The notes under the pieces were generated by a model. That model searched no databases and was not told the DNA's origin. It saw nothing but the letters and a program-made list of their open reading frames with translations. Of a DNA stretch of 64,000 bases, positions 1 to 8,995 are shown in pieces. Both the position numbers and the translations under genes were made by a program. Each line of letters starts with the position of its first letter. Position 1 is the stretch's first letter. The stretch is from SABY01 sp964593705 (GTDB taxonomy: Bacteria; Bacteroidota; Bacteroidia; Bacteroidales; 4484-276), in the NCBI GenBank assembly GCA_964593705.1, contig CAZQIV010000002.1, positions 62,001 to 126,000 on the forward strand, written 5' to 3'.

Positions 1-2
1 AT

Positions 3-1784
3 ACAGTTATTTGTGAGGGTGGTGTACTTCAGCTTGATGCTACTGCTACTGATTACGATGAAATCCTTTGGACAAGCAGCGGTAATGGCACCTTTTCTGA
101 TCCCTTTTCTACAAATCCTGTGTATCACCCCGGAAACCTTGATGTTCAATCAGGTGGCTCAACACTCGAAATTCTCGCAACACCTGAGTTACCATGTGTT
201 GTATTTGCAAATGATCAATTAGAATTAACTATCATTAGAAATCCGGTGGTATTTGCCGGTTCAGACCAAACCATCTGTGAAGATCAAAATGTTCAATGTT
301 TAGCCTTTGTCGAAAATTATTCTACATTGCAATGGATAGCGCTTGGTGGTGAGGGTTATTTTGATAATCCCGATATTCCTAACCCTATTTATTATCCGGG
401 ACAACACGAAATAAATACCGGAGTAGCCTACTTGATGCTATTGGCTGAGCCTATTAGCCCATGCGTTAATCAGGGCAATGCAAGTTTCCAGTTAAATATC
501 TTCAATAATTCCTCCGTTTCTGTGGGTGAAGATCAATTTATATGTGAAACAGATTCGGCAGAAGTATTTGGGATTGCAGAAATCTATTCGGCTTTACAAT
601 GGGAGTCAAATGGTGATGGGTATTTTTTATACACCGAAACAGATTCCACGTTCTACTATCCCGGTGAGCTGGATATTGAAAACGGATATGCCAATTTATT
701 GCTTACTGCCATGCCAATCTCTCCATGCAGTTTGTTTGCTTCAGACAGTACTGAAATTACTATTGCAAAAAAGGCCGTAATCGATGCCGGTGCCGATGCT
801 ACTGTTTGTGATAATGTTCATCTATCAGGAACTTCAAATTATTCAAGCTTTTTTTTATGGCTCACCTCTGGTGATGGCAGCTTTTTAAATCCGGAAAATA
901 TAGACACTTATTATTATCCGGGAGCGGGGGATTTTGACAGCTCCGAGGTAAAACTAACCCTGCTCGCACTTTCGGATGAGCCTTGTGATGAGGTGGTTTC
1001 AGATGAAATAAACCTGGTTTTTGATCGCCTAACGCTTGTGTCGTCAAATTTGGAAGATCAGGAAATTCTTTTAGGCGAAACCATCAGCCTTTATTTTGAA
1101 GCCACTTTGATGGGTGAAGTCACTTATGAGTGGTACAATAATAACACAGCTGTTAGCAACTCCAATACAACAACACTCACCATCGAAAACTCCATACCTT
1201 CAAATGCCGGTAGCTATTATTGTATTTATTCGAATGGCTTTTGCGAATATTCGAGCGATACAGCTTCTATAACCCTCTATGAGCCATTTTTTCAAACCAT
1301 ACAAATTAGAAACGGATGGTCTGCTATTTCATCGTTTGTAGAACCCGCAAACAACAACATCGAATTTTTGCTTACCCCAATAATCGATGAACTGATTATT
1401 CTATTTAATGAAGATGGTATTTTTTACCCGGGAGGGGATTTACAAACCTTTATCACCTGGACAGCGAATTCAGGCTATATTTTGAAAACTGAAAGCTCCG
1501 ACAGTCTCATATTTCAAGGTTTTATTAAGTATCCCATGAAAGTGATCTATTTGTCACCGGGATGGTCAGTTTTACCTGTAAATTCAAATTGCCCGCTAAG
1601 TGCAACGGCATTTATTGAAAACAATCCCGGAGTATCTATAATTAAAGAAATTGGTGGCCTGAAAATGTGCTGGCCTGAAAAAGGAATATTTACCTTAGAA
1701 AATATAAATCCCGGAAAAGCCTACCAAGTTTTCAATGTATCCGACATCGAAATCACTGTATCCTTTCCGGGATGTAATGAATAA
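3..1784 (+). CDS. Secreted Ig/PKD-like repeat protein, 5' end cut off by the window
   Basis: The reading frame is open from the first bases of the window, so the gene starts upstream and only its C-terminal 593 residues are present. It contains about four repeats of 80-90 residues, each with a Cys-containing start (such as TVICE or QTICE), a central LQW or ILW strand, a GDGxF turn, a YYPG motif and an SPC or EPC ending; they lie roughly at 3-230, 250-500, 510-760 and 775-1015. An Ig-like domain follows (about 1040-1280, with SNAGSYYCIYSN), then a domain beginning NGWSAISSF. This build is typical of large Bacteroidota surface or adhesin-like proteins. No clear type IX sorting domain is visible at the end. 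Function is inferred only from architecture. It converges on mutB with a 16-bp gap. Confidence 0.75.
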   Translation, partial: TVICEGGVLQLDATATDYDEILWTSSGNGTFSDPFSTNPVYHPGNLDVQSGGSTLEILATPELPCVVFANDQLELTIIRNPVVFAGSDQTICEDQNVQCLAFVENYSTLQWIALGGEGYFDNPDIPNPIYYPGQHEINTGVAYLMLLAEPISPCVNQGNASFQLNIFNNSSVSVGEDQFICETDSAEVFGIAEIYSALQWESNGDGYFLYTETDSTFYYPGELDIENGYANLLLTAMPISPCSLFASDSTEITIAKKAVIDAGADATVCDNVHLSGTSNYSSFFLWLTSGDGSFLNPENIDTYYYPGAGDFDSSEVKLTLLALSDEPCDEVVSDEINLVFDRLTLVSSNLEDQEILLGETISLYFEATLMGEVTYEWYNNNTAVSNSNTTTLTIENSIPSNAGSYYCIYSNGFCEYSSDTASITLYEPFFQTIQIRNGWSAISSFVEPANNNIEFLLTPIIDELIILFNEDGIFYPGGDLQTFITWTANSGYILKTESSDSLIFQGFIKYPMKVIYLSPGWSVLPVNSNCPLSATAFIENNPGVSIIKEIGGLKMCWPEKGIFTLENINPGKAYQVFNVSDIEITVSFPGCNE

Positions 1785-1800
1785 AATAAACTTTGTACGT

Positions 1801-3969
1801 TTATTCTTCTTTTTTACTCTCCAATAATATTTCAAGAATTTTGATGCCCGCTTCGGAGATTACTGTTCCGGGGCCAAAAATAGCTATTGCTCCGGCATCG
1901 TACAGGTATTGATAATCCTGGTGAGGGATTACACCGCCCACAATAACCATGATGTCGTCCCTGCCCAGTTTTTCCAACTCGGCAATAACCTGGGGAACTA
2001 ATGTTTTATGACCAGCAGCAAGGCTTGAAACACCCAAAATATGTACATCGTTTTCAACCGCCTGGCGGGCAGCTTCGGCCGGAGTTTGGAACAAAGGTCC
2101 GATATCCACATCAAAACCCATATCCGCGTAACCGGTTGATACAACTTTGGCTCCGCGGTCGTGACCGTCCTGCCCCATTTTTGCAATCATTATTCGCGGA
2201 CGCCGGCCTTCGGCTTCTGCAAATTTATCTGCCAGCCCGCAGGCTTTGGCAAATTTTTCGTCTCCTTTGGTTTCTGAAGAATACACGCCTGATATGGATC
2301 TTATTACTGCTTTATATCTTCCAAATTCTTTTTCGCAAGCATCCGAAATCTCGCCCAGCGAAGCCCTGCGTTTCGCGGCTTCAACGGCCAGATCCAGGAG
2401 GTTTCCTGTACCGGTTTTACATGCATTGGTAATGGCTGCCAAACTTTCCTGAACTGCTTCTTCGTTTCTTTCGGCTTTGAGTTTATTCAAACGCTCGATT
2501 TGTGATTTTCTTACCGCGGTATTATCCACCTCCAAAGTTTCGAGCGGGTCTTCTTTTTCGAGCCTGTATTTATTAATCCCCACGATGGTGTCTTTGTGCG
2601 AGTCGATACGCGCCTGCTTGCGGGCAGAGGCTTCTTCAATCCTCATTTTTGGCACACCGGTTTCGATGGCTTTGGCCATTCCCCCAAGTTCTTCAACTTC
2701 CTCGATAAGCGTCCATGCTCTTTCAGCAATTTCCTGGGTGAGTTTCTCGATGTAATACGAGCCCGCCCATGGGTCAACGGCTTTGGTGATGTTGGTTTCT
2801 TCCTGGAGATATATTTGTGTGTTTCGGGCAATTCTTGCAGAAAAATCGGTGGGCAAAGCAATGGCTTCGTCCAAAGCATTGGTGTGCAACGATTGGGTAT
2901 GCCCAAGTGCAGCAGCCATAGCTTCAACACAGGTACGTGCAACATTGTTGAAAGGATCTTGCTCTGTAAGGCTCCATCCCGAAGTTTGGGAGTGCGTGCG
3001 CAAAGCCATCGACTTTGGATTTTTTGGATTAAATCTCTTTACCAGCTTGGCCCAAAGCATACGGGCAGCACGCATCTTGGCAATTTCCATAAAGTGGTTC
3101 ATACCAATGGCCCAGAAAAACGAAAGCCGCGGAGCAAAGGAGTCGATGTCCATGCCGGAATTTACACCAGTTCTCAAATATTCCAAACCATCGGCAAGCG
3201 TATAGGCCAGTTCAATGTCGGCAGTAGCGCCGGCCTCCTGCATGTGGTAGCCGCTAATACTTATCGAATTGAATTTGGGCATATTTTGCGAAGTGTATTG
3301 GAAAATATCAGCAATAATGCGCATGGATGGCAAGGGAGGATAGATGTAAGTATTCCGCACCATAAACTCTTTCAGGATGTCATTCTGGATGGTCCCGATA
3401 AGTTGATCCAATTTAACGCCCTGCTCCAGTCCGGCCACAATATAAAATGCAAGTACCGGAAGCACTGCTCCGTTCATAGTCATCGATACCGACATTTTAT
3501 CCAAGGGAATCTGATCGAAGAGGACTTTCATGTCGAGGATCGAATCCACAGCAACACCTGCTTTTCCTACATCGCCTTCCACACGTGGATGATCGGAATC
3601 ATAACCCCGGTGGGTGGCCAGGTCGAAGGCTATTGAAAGCCCTTTTTGCCCTGCTGCCAGGTTGCGGCGGTAGAAAGCATTTGATTCTTCGGCGGTTGAA
3701 AATCCGGCATATTGCCTCACCGTCCAGGGGCGCATCACGTACATCGTGGAATAAGGACCATGCAAATAAGGCGGCAATCCGGCAGCATAATCCAAATGCT
3801 CCAGGTTTTCCAGATCGGCTTTTGTATAAACAGATTTTACAGGAATCTGCTCAGGCGTTTTCCAGGAGTTTTCAATTTTATTTTCCTTTTCCCACTCCGC
3901 CGGGGTAAACCCTGAACGGGGCGCGGATTTTATATCTATATTTTTAAAATTCGGTTTCATTATCTTCAA
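1801..3969 (-). CDS. mutB: Methylmalonyl-CoA mutase, large (catalytic) subunit
   Basis: A 722-residue protein that interconverts succinyl-CoA and (R)-methylmalonyl-CoA using adenosylcobalamin, a step in propionate formation or use. The N-terminal two thirds is the substrate-binding TIM barrel (RPWTVRQYAGFSTAEESN early on; SQTSGWSLTEQDPFNN in the middle). The C-terminal cobalamin domain from about residue 590 carries the DxHxxG signature DGHDRG, with the cobalt-ligating His at about residue 603, followed by LGVSSLAAGHKTL and a GGVIP segment. Full length for the family. It lies 47 bp downstream of mutA on the same strand, so the two subunits form one operon. Confidence 0.97.
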   Translation of the reverse strand: MKIMKPNFKNIDIKSAPRSGFTPAEWEKENKIENSWKTPEQIPVKSVYTKADLENLEHLDYAAGLPPYLHGPYSTMYVMRPWTVRQYAGFSTAEESNAFYRRNLAAGQKGLSIAFDLATHRGYDSDHPRVEGDVGKAGVAVDSILDMKVLFDQIPLDKMSVSMTMNGAVLPVLAFYIVAGLEQGVKLDQLIGTIQNDILKEFMVRNTYIYPPLPSMRIIADIFQYTSQNMPKFNSISISGYHMQEAGATADIELAYTLADGLEYLRTGVNSGMDIDSFAPRLSFFWAIGMNHFMEIAKMRAARMLWAKLVKRFNPKNPKSMALRTHSQTSGWSLTEQDPFNNVARTCVEAMAAALGHTQSLHTNALDEAIALPTDFSARIARNTQIYLQEETNITKAVDPWAGSYYIEKLTQEIAERAWTLIEEVEELGGMAKAIETGVPKMRIEEASARKQARIDSHKDTIVGINKYRLEKEDPLETLEVDNTAVRKSQIERLNKLKAERNEEAVQESLAAITNACKTGTGNLLDLAVEAAKRRASLGEISDACEKEFGRYKAVIRSISGVYSSETKGDEKFAKACGLADKFAEAEGRRPRIMIAKMGQDGHDRGAKVVSTGYADMGFDVDIGPLFQTPAEAARQAVENDVHILGVSSLAAGHKTLVPQVIAELEKLGRDDIMVIVGGVIPHQDYQYLYDAGAIAIFGPGTVISEAGIKILEILLESKKEE

Positions 3970-4016
3970 TTTAATATTATAAACATCAAATATTTTTTAT
4001 CCATTCACCAGGGGAA

Positions 4017-5909
4017 TTAAATCCCGAGGAGCTGCTGAAATTCTTTTAATGTTTCCAGCACATTGGATTTTACATGAATAAAATGCCTGATGCCTTTTGA
4101 TTTTAATTCTTCGATAGCATCTTTGGGATAACCGGCAATGACTAAAATAGCTTTATCGCCAATTTTTTCGATAACATCCGGCGCAATTTGCGGATAATCA
4201 TCATCGGCAGCACAAAGTACCACAACTTCAGCTTTGCTTGCCAGGCTTGCTTCCACACCTTCATCCACAGTTTTAAATCCATTGTTGTCGATAGCTTCAA
4301 ACCCGGCACAAGCAAAAAAGTTGCTCGAAAACTGCGAGCGTGCCCTGCGCATCGAAAGGCTGCCATAAGTAAACATGAATGCAGCCGGACGTTTATTTTC
4401 CCGCGCAAAAATGTCTGTCTTCGATCTGAGGACTTCAAATTCCTGTGCGCCACGATAAGGCTTCAAAGTTTCGGCAATGGCATTTTCCATCGTACAATCA
4501 ATGGGCTTCATCACCGACTTTGCAATGTTTTCTGCCAGGTGTTCATTAAAATTTGGATATTGGTTAGAGCCTATCAAAACCTCTTTCCTCGATGCCAAGG
4601 CCTGGTTTCTCTTTGTAGCAGTTTCGTTGATTTGTTGTTGAATTATCCCTTTTTTAAAGGCTTCAATAAAACCACCAGCTTCGTTAATTTCGAGAAACAA
4701 TTTCCAGGCATCGCCAATAAGCAAATCCGTAAGGTTTTCGATATAATAAGAACCTGCTGCCGGATCAACAATTTTGTCAAAATATGATTCTTCTTTCAAA
4801 ACCAATTGCTGGTTGCGGGCTATCCTTTCGGAGAAAGGATTGGTTTCCTCGAAAATTGCATTAAAGGGCTTTACGGTGAGCGAATTGATGCCGCCAATAA
4901 TTGCCGACATCGACTCGGTGGTGGTGCGCAACATATTTAAGTATGGATCGTAAACTGTTTTATTCCAATCAGCGGTAAGCGTGTGAATATGTGTTCTTGT
5001 AACTTGAGCATTCGACGGGCCATAAGCATTTACCACCTTGGCCCACAGGAACCTTGCAGCCCGAATCTTGGCAATTTCCATAAAATAGTTGGAACCAACG
5101 GCAAAATGAAACTTGATATTGGGGGCAATATCATCGATAGACAATCCCTTTTCGGTGAGGCGCGACAAATACTCGTTGCCATAAGCCATTGCAAAAGCCA
5201 GTTCCTGGACAATGTTGGACCCTGAATTCTTAAAATAAGTAGCATTTACAGAAAGCGTCCTGAAATGTGGAACATGCTTGCTATTTTCGATGATTTTGCC
5301 GCAATTTTCAAAATCAGCGCTTTCTGAATCATAGAATTTTCCACCGATAATTAAATTTCCAATGGGATCAAAATTTACTGCGCCATGAATTTTTTGAAGA
5401 TCGCGGTTATATTTTTTTACCAGCTCAAGATAAATTTCTAAAACTTTGGGTGCTTGCTTTCCACACACAAAATTCACCTCCACACTTTGTGCATAGATGT
5501 TTTCCATGAGTTGCTCAATTTCCTCAATGGCAGGTTTTTTATTTTGATCAAGTATAAATCCAAGCGAATCAACACCTTTCATCAAAACATCCAGCGCTTT
5601 TTTATTGGCGGTTTTTACATTATCAACCCGGATATCCTGGCGAACGAACCAGTTATTTTCTTTTTTGCGGCCACTCCTCACAAAGGGAAAATCGCCGGGA
5701 AAGGCCTCAAGGTAGCCCAGTTTTTCCAGGTCTTCCTTACGGTAATAGGGGTTTACTTTAAAACCTTCCGGGGTTTGCCATACGAGTTTTCGCTCATAAT
5801 CGGCGCCTTTCAGGTCTTTGTTAATCAACGCTTCCCACTGTTCCGTGCTTACGGGTGGAAACTCATCGAACAGTTTTTTCTGTTCATTTTTTATATTCAT
5901 ATCATCCAT
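4017..5909 (-). CDS. mutA: Methylmalonyl-CoA mutase, small subunit
   Basis: About 630 residues, homologous to the large subunit but without cobalamin ligands: where mutB has DGHDRG this protein has a FTYGSLSMRRARS stretch and no DxHxxG, as expected for the non-catalytic subunit of the heterodimer. The barrel is recognisable from EEQLMENIYAQ-like and RTTTESMSAIIGG segments. The frame is also open from a TTG at 5915, but ATG codons at 5909 and 5900 are more likely starts; I chose 5909. It is first in a mutA-mutB operon. A TAATTTTG box about 75 bp upstream is a candidate promoter. Confidence 0.95.
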   Translation of the reverse strand: MDDMNIKNEQKKLFDEFPPVSTEQWEALINKDLKGADYERKLVWQTPEGFKVNPYYRKEDLEKLGYLEAFPGDFPFVRSGRKKENNWFVRQDIRVDNVKTANKKALDVLMKGVDSLGFILDQNKKPAIEEIEQLMENIYAQSVEVNFVCGKQAPKVLEIYLELVKKYNRDLQKIHGAVNFDPIGNLIIGGKFYDSESADFENCGKIIENSKHVPHFRTLSVNATYFKNSGSNIVQELAFAMAYGNEYLSRLTEKGLSIDDIAPNIKFHFAVGSNYFMEIAKIRAARFLWAKVVNAYGPSNAQVTRTHIHTLTADWNKTVYDPYLNMLRTTTESMSAIIGGINSLTVKPFNAIFEETNPFSERIARNQQLVLKEESYFDKIVDPAAGSYYIENLTDLLIGDAWKLFLEINEAGGFIEAFKKGIIQQQINETATKRNQALASRKEVLIGSNQYPNFNEHLAENIAKSVMKPIDCTMENAIAETLKPYRGAQEFEVLRSKTDIFARENKRPAAFMFTYGSLSMRRARSQFSSNFFACAGFEAIDNNGFKTVDEGVEASLASKAEVVVLCAADDDYPQIAPDVIEKIGDKAILVIAGYPKDAIEELKSKGIRHFIHVKSNVLETLKEFQQLLGI

Positions 5910-5982
5910 TATCAACCGTTTTGGTTAAATTAATAAATTCATGTTTAATGCCTCAAAAACAATGTGTTTTGAAAAACCGACC

Positions 5983-5990
5983 GCAAAATT
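5983..5990 (-). promoter_or_regulatory. Candidate -7 box of the mutAB promoter
   Basis: On the minus strand this reads TAATTTTG, matching the Bacteroidota -7 consensus TAnnTTTG. A weaker TTTTC lies about 20 bases further upstream where a TTTG -33 box is expected. Position suits the mutA start; not experimentally supported. Confidence 0.4.
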
Positions 5991-6334
5991 ATAATAAAAA
6001 GCACACTTGAAAAGCACAGAACTTTACAATGTTGTTAATGGTTTCACATTGGCGTTAACAAAGTCTTACTTGATGGGAGTTATTGAGTTATGAGGTTATA
6101 CAGATATTAATTTTATTTCAATTATTTTGTTTTGAAGATGTTGACTTTTTAGGATAAATTTCTGTAAAAGTCATCCGATGAATACTTTTATTGAGGTGTT
6201 CAATTAAATACTAATATCAATCATCCGATAATAAATTCGCTACGAAAAAGCTGACCCATTTTGTATCGAATTACATGAATTGTCTTTGATTAAAATAAAC
6301 ATAAAATTATTGGTGATAGTTTTTATAGGGATAA

Positions 6335-6428
6335 GAACACGGATAACACTGATGAAGCGGATTAACACTGATCAGTGATAATCAGTTTAATCCGTACCTG
6401 CCCCGTTTTTTCGGGGTCATCCGTGTTC
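6335..6428. repeat. Nested palindromic intergenic repeat
   Basis: The outer arms GAACACGGAT and ATCCGTGTTC are exact reverse complements. Inside them GCGGATTAA pairs with TTAATCCG-type sequence around an ACTGATCAGT core, and a CCCCG/CGGGG hairpin sits in the right arm. Similar 'atccgtgttc' repeats are common between genes in Bacteroidota. No coding potential. Confidence 0.75.
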
Positions 6429-6576
6429 AAAAACAAGAAATACAAATTTGGTATAAATAATAAGTAAGCAGATGAACACCTAAATACTTTTTAAACTGAA
6501 AATACAATTTGCAATTCCAGTCCTACTACCAGAAATAATTCATTGCATGCCTTTAAACTGCAAAATCCCTTGTAGC

Positions 6577-6837
6577 TCAAACAGGAAGTCCATCAATAAT
6601 TGTAAATGTGATGCGTGAATAGGGCGGATCAGGCATGTTTTCCAATTCCTTTTTGTACATGGCCTTAATCATTTTATGGGCTATTTGAAAATTTTCTTCG
6701 GGAGTCCGGCGTGCAGCCAGTTCCGCTGTGGCGTTATTCTCTTCTTCAAAGGAATTATAAACGGCAAGCTCCTTTTGTTGATATTGAATCTCCGGTTCAT
6801 CAACTTTGGAGCGATTATGTTTATCAGTACCTTTCAT
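6577..6837 (-). CDS. Small hypothetical protein, 86 residues
   Basis: Not recognised. The protein is hydrophilic and charged, with no signal peptide or membrane segment. It has an acidic, Gln/Asn-rich N-terminal half and a helix-like C-terminal half (RRTPEENFQIAHKMIKAMYK) ending PPYSRITFTIIDGLPV, a composition that looks like a real protein. It stands alone between two repeat-rich intergenic regions. A short regulator or chaperone-like helix protein is possible, but nothing in the sequence decides this. Confidence 0.55.
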   Translation of the reverse strand: MKGTDKHNRSKVDEPEIQYQQKELAVYNSFEEENNATAELAARRTPEENFQIAHKMIKAMYKKELENMPDPPYSRITFTIIDGLPV

Positions 6838-6935
6838 TTTCTATGCAGATAAATGCGCTTAAAATTTTTGCTTGTTTAATTAATTGTAATTATGCAAAAA
6901 TAAGAAAAAAGACCCGTTTAATCAATGAAAGATTA

Positions 6936-7150
6936 ATTAGTGCGTGTCCATAAAGTCAATGTTTTTCACTAGCCCCGGGCTTTAGCCTGGGGAAAAATGA
7001 GTTTAAAACGACCTCCCCACCTTTTCGCTGTCAATGCCGAAGGCATTGACAGCGAAAAGGTGGGGGCATTCATTCCTTCAATTCAATCCCCAACCTAAAG
7101 GATGGGGCAATTGATATTTCAAAAAATTTACTTTAAAGACAGACTCTAAT
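6936..7150. repeat. TTAG-ended modular element, type E1 (copy 1)
   Basis: Left end ATTAGTGCGTGTCCATAAAG and right end CTTTAAAGACAGACTCTAAT are imperfect inverted repeats. The core is a perfect hairpin (7015-7065, 24-bp arms, loop GAA) starting CCCCACCTTTTCGCTG. A nearly identical copy lies inverted at 25109-25323. A TA dinucleotide flanks the left end, and the right end runs straight into the next element. Confidence 0.85.
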
Positions 7151-7310
7151 TAGTGTCGGTCTTTAAACTCATATTCCGCCCCACACCCCTCTAACTCCCC
7201 TAAAGGGGAGAACCAGCCAACGCACTGGCAGCGGGGGTTTCCCCTTTAGGGGACTAAGGGGTTGCGCAGGCAAAATCAGAAAAGTACCGACTTTATGGAC
7301 AGGCACTAAT
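7149..7310. repeat. TTAG-ended modular element, type E2 (copy 1)
   Basis: Starts ATTAGTGTCGGTCTTTAAAC and ends GACAGGCACTAAT. The core contains CCCCTAAAGGGGAGAACCAG and a matching CCCCTTTAGGGG further on. It shares the CTAATTAG junction with the preceding element. A second copy in the same orientation is at 24948-25110. Confidence 0.85.
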
Positions 7311-7551
7311 TAGAGCCCTAAGCCATAAAATCCATCGATGAACTTATTTTTGATTTTAAAGAATTTAGAAATTCAGTACTTACGCCGGGAACAATTCACC
7401 GGATGAGTTTTCTGTTCCAATATTTTTCATCATATCCAAATTCAACAGGGGTTTTAAGGATCACTATTTTTAAGTCTGCCTCATGCTCAATGGTCAAACA
7501 AGATTTCCTGCCTTTTCTCTTTTTTGTAAATTTGCCATATTGCACAAAGAT

Positions 7552-7697
7552 AGGGGAGAACCAGCCAACGCACAATTGGCGGGGGTTTCCCCTTAAGGCC
7601 AGCCTCGCCGGCCAAGCGGGCTAGGCTGGTTAGTGCGGATTTTACCTGCGAATATTTGCGTGATCTGCAGGAAGCCCGCCTAAAAAGACCGATACTA
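7552..7697. repeat. Truncated TTAG-type element overlapping the tolC stop codon
   Basis: The left part repeats the GGGGAGAACCAGCCAACGCA segment of E2 but lacks a left inverted end. The right end AAAAAGACCGATACTATT matches the family's right end. Its CTA at 7695-7697 is the TAG stop codon of the efflux gene on the minus strand. It shares a CTGCGAA...ATCTGC stretch with the element at 21428-21547. Confidence 0.65.
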
Positions 7698-8993
7698 TTC
7701 AAATTCGCTAATAACCCCTCCGGTAATACGTAGCAGGTCAGTATTTACTGAGATAAGATCGTAGATAGCCCTGAATTTGGCAATAGAAGCATTCATGTAA
7801 ATATTCTGTACATCACGGTAGTTAAACGAATTTATGGAGCCATTTTTTAGCTTTGCCTCTGATAATTCAAGGTTTAATTTAGCGGCTGCTACCTTTTCGC
7901 TGGCCAGCTCCAGTATTTCTTTTTTTACATTGTAGTTGCTGAATAATTGTAACAGCTGATTATTCAGGCTGTGCTTAATTTGTGTAGTTTGGATTTGCCC
8001 GGTTTCTTCGTTTATTTTTGCAATTTGCACACTACGCTTGCGAACGCCTCCATTAAAAATATTAAAAGATAAAGTTGCACCAACATAAGCATCCGAGTAG
8101 TTTTGGGTTCTGTCCGGGGTATTTCCCGAATAATAATTCCCAAAGCCAGTGTTGCTAATTCCGGTATTTAAACTCAGCAAAGGGTAATAGCTACTTTTGT
8201 TAAGAGCCGTTTCGTTGGCAAGCAGGTTTTGATAAATGTACTGATTTTTCAGGGTTTGGTTATTCGACATTAATTTTCCTGATAAATCAGCCAGATCATA
8301 ATCGGGGGTATTGGTTTCTAAAGGCGTGGTTAGATTCCACAATGAATTGTTATCCATTGCCAGAATAAAATTTAAAGTTCGCAAGGAATTTTCATAATTC
8401 ACCTTTTGCTGCAAATAATTCGATTGATCTTCGAGCCAGGAGTTTTTGGCCTGCAAACTTTCATATGTGGTACTTATTCCCAGTTCCTCACCATCGCGGG
8501 TTCTGCTGTATCTATCTTCCGACAGGCCGGCCAATTCTTTAAAAACCTCAACCATTTCATTTTGCAGGATGCTATTGTTATAAGCAACAATAATATCCTG
8601 AATGGTCGATTCGATCAACACCACCGTATTTCCCTGTGATTGAAGTTCAAGTTCCTCAAATTTTTGCTTGGTGATTCGTGCCGAAAATCCATTAAAGAAA
8701 ACCCAGTTTAGATTTAGATCGGGAGAGATTGTTTGGGTGCGGTAATTTTCATCATCGTTCATGTTGTAGTTCTCGCGTCCAACCAAATTGAAATTTATAT
8801 TCGGCATAATACCGGTATTTCCCCATGTATTATTGATGGAAGCTACTTGTTCACTTTTTCTAATAATCTGCAGATCGTAATTGTTTTTAAGACCGATAGC
8901 AATTGCTTCCGAAAGCGAAAGATTGCTTTGTGCATGAGTTGAAACCACGGTTAGCACTGCAACGATGATTGTTATTATTTTACTATTTCTCAT
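7695..8993 (-). CDS. TolC-family outer membrane efflux protein
   Basis: 432 residues, the outer membrane channel of a tripartite efflux pump. An N-terminal signal peptide ends at THAQ. The two long alpha-helical repeats typical of TolC/OEP follow (SLSEAIAIGLKNNYDLQ at the start of the first; KNGSINSFNYRDVQNIY in the second). It is last of a three-gene operon: adaptor, RND permease, then this gene 2 bp after the permease. The stop codon coincides with the end of an intergenic repeat. Substrate cannot be told from sequence. Confidence 0.92.
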   Translation of the reverse strand: MRNSKIITIIVAVLTVVSTHAQSNLSLSEAIAIGLKNNYDLQIIRKSEQVASINNTWGNTGIMPNINFNLVGRENYNMNDDENYRTQTISPDLNLNWVFFNGFSARITKQKFEELELQSQGNTVVLIESTIQDIIVAYNNSILQNEMVEVFKELAGLSEDRYSRTRDGEELGISTTYESLQAKNSWLEDQSNYLQQKVNYENSLRTLNFILAMDNNSLWNLTTPLETNTPDYDLADLSGKLMSNNQTLKNQYIYQNLLANETALNKSSYYPLLSLNTGISNTGFGNYYSGNTPDRTQNYSDAYVGATLSFNIFNGGVRKRSVQIAKINEETGQIQTTQIKHSLNNQLLQLFSNYNVKKEILELASEKVAAAKLNLELSEAKLKNGSINSFNYRDVQNIYMNASIAKFRAIYDLISVNTDLLRITGGVISEFE

Positions 8994-8995
8994 TT

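Larger units (their letters stand above)
5916..6576. other. Intergenic region upstream of mutAB
   Basis: 661 bases with no convincing gene. It is AT-rich and holds the mutAB promoter candidate and one large nested palindrome (listed separately). Nothing else is recognisable. Confidence 0.6.

Noticed and set aside
2596..3636. A 346-codon open frame on the plus strand opposite mutB
   Set aside because: It lies entirely inside the confidently identified mutB gene on the other strand, and its translation has no domain features; it is an antisense shadow.
4188..4787. A 199-codon plus-strand frame opposite mutA
   Set aside because: Fully within mutA with no recognisable features.
7015..7065. The perfect E1 hairpin as a rho-independent terminator
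   Set aside because: No T-run follows on either strand and the same hairpin recurs at 25109-25323 within a repeat element.
6936..7310. Possible CRISPR array because of repeated palindromic units
   Set aside because: Units are inverted, of different length (about 160 and 215 bp) and not regularly spaced; no cas genes in the window.
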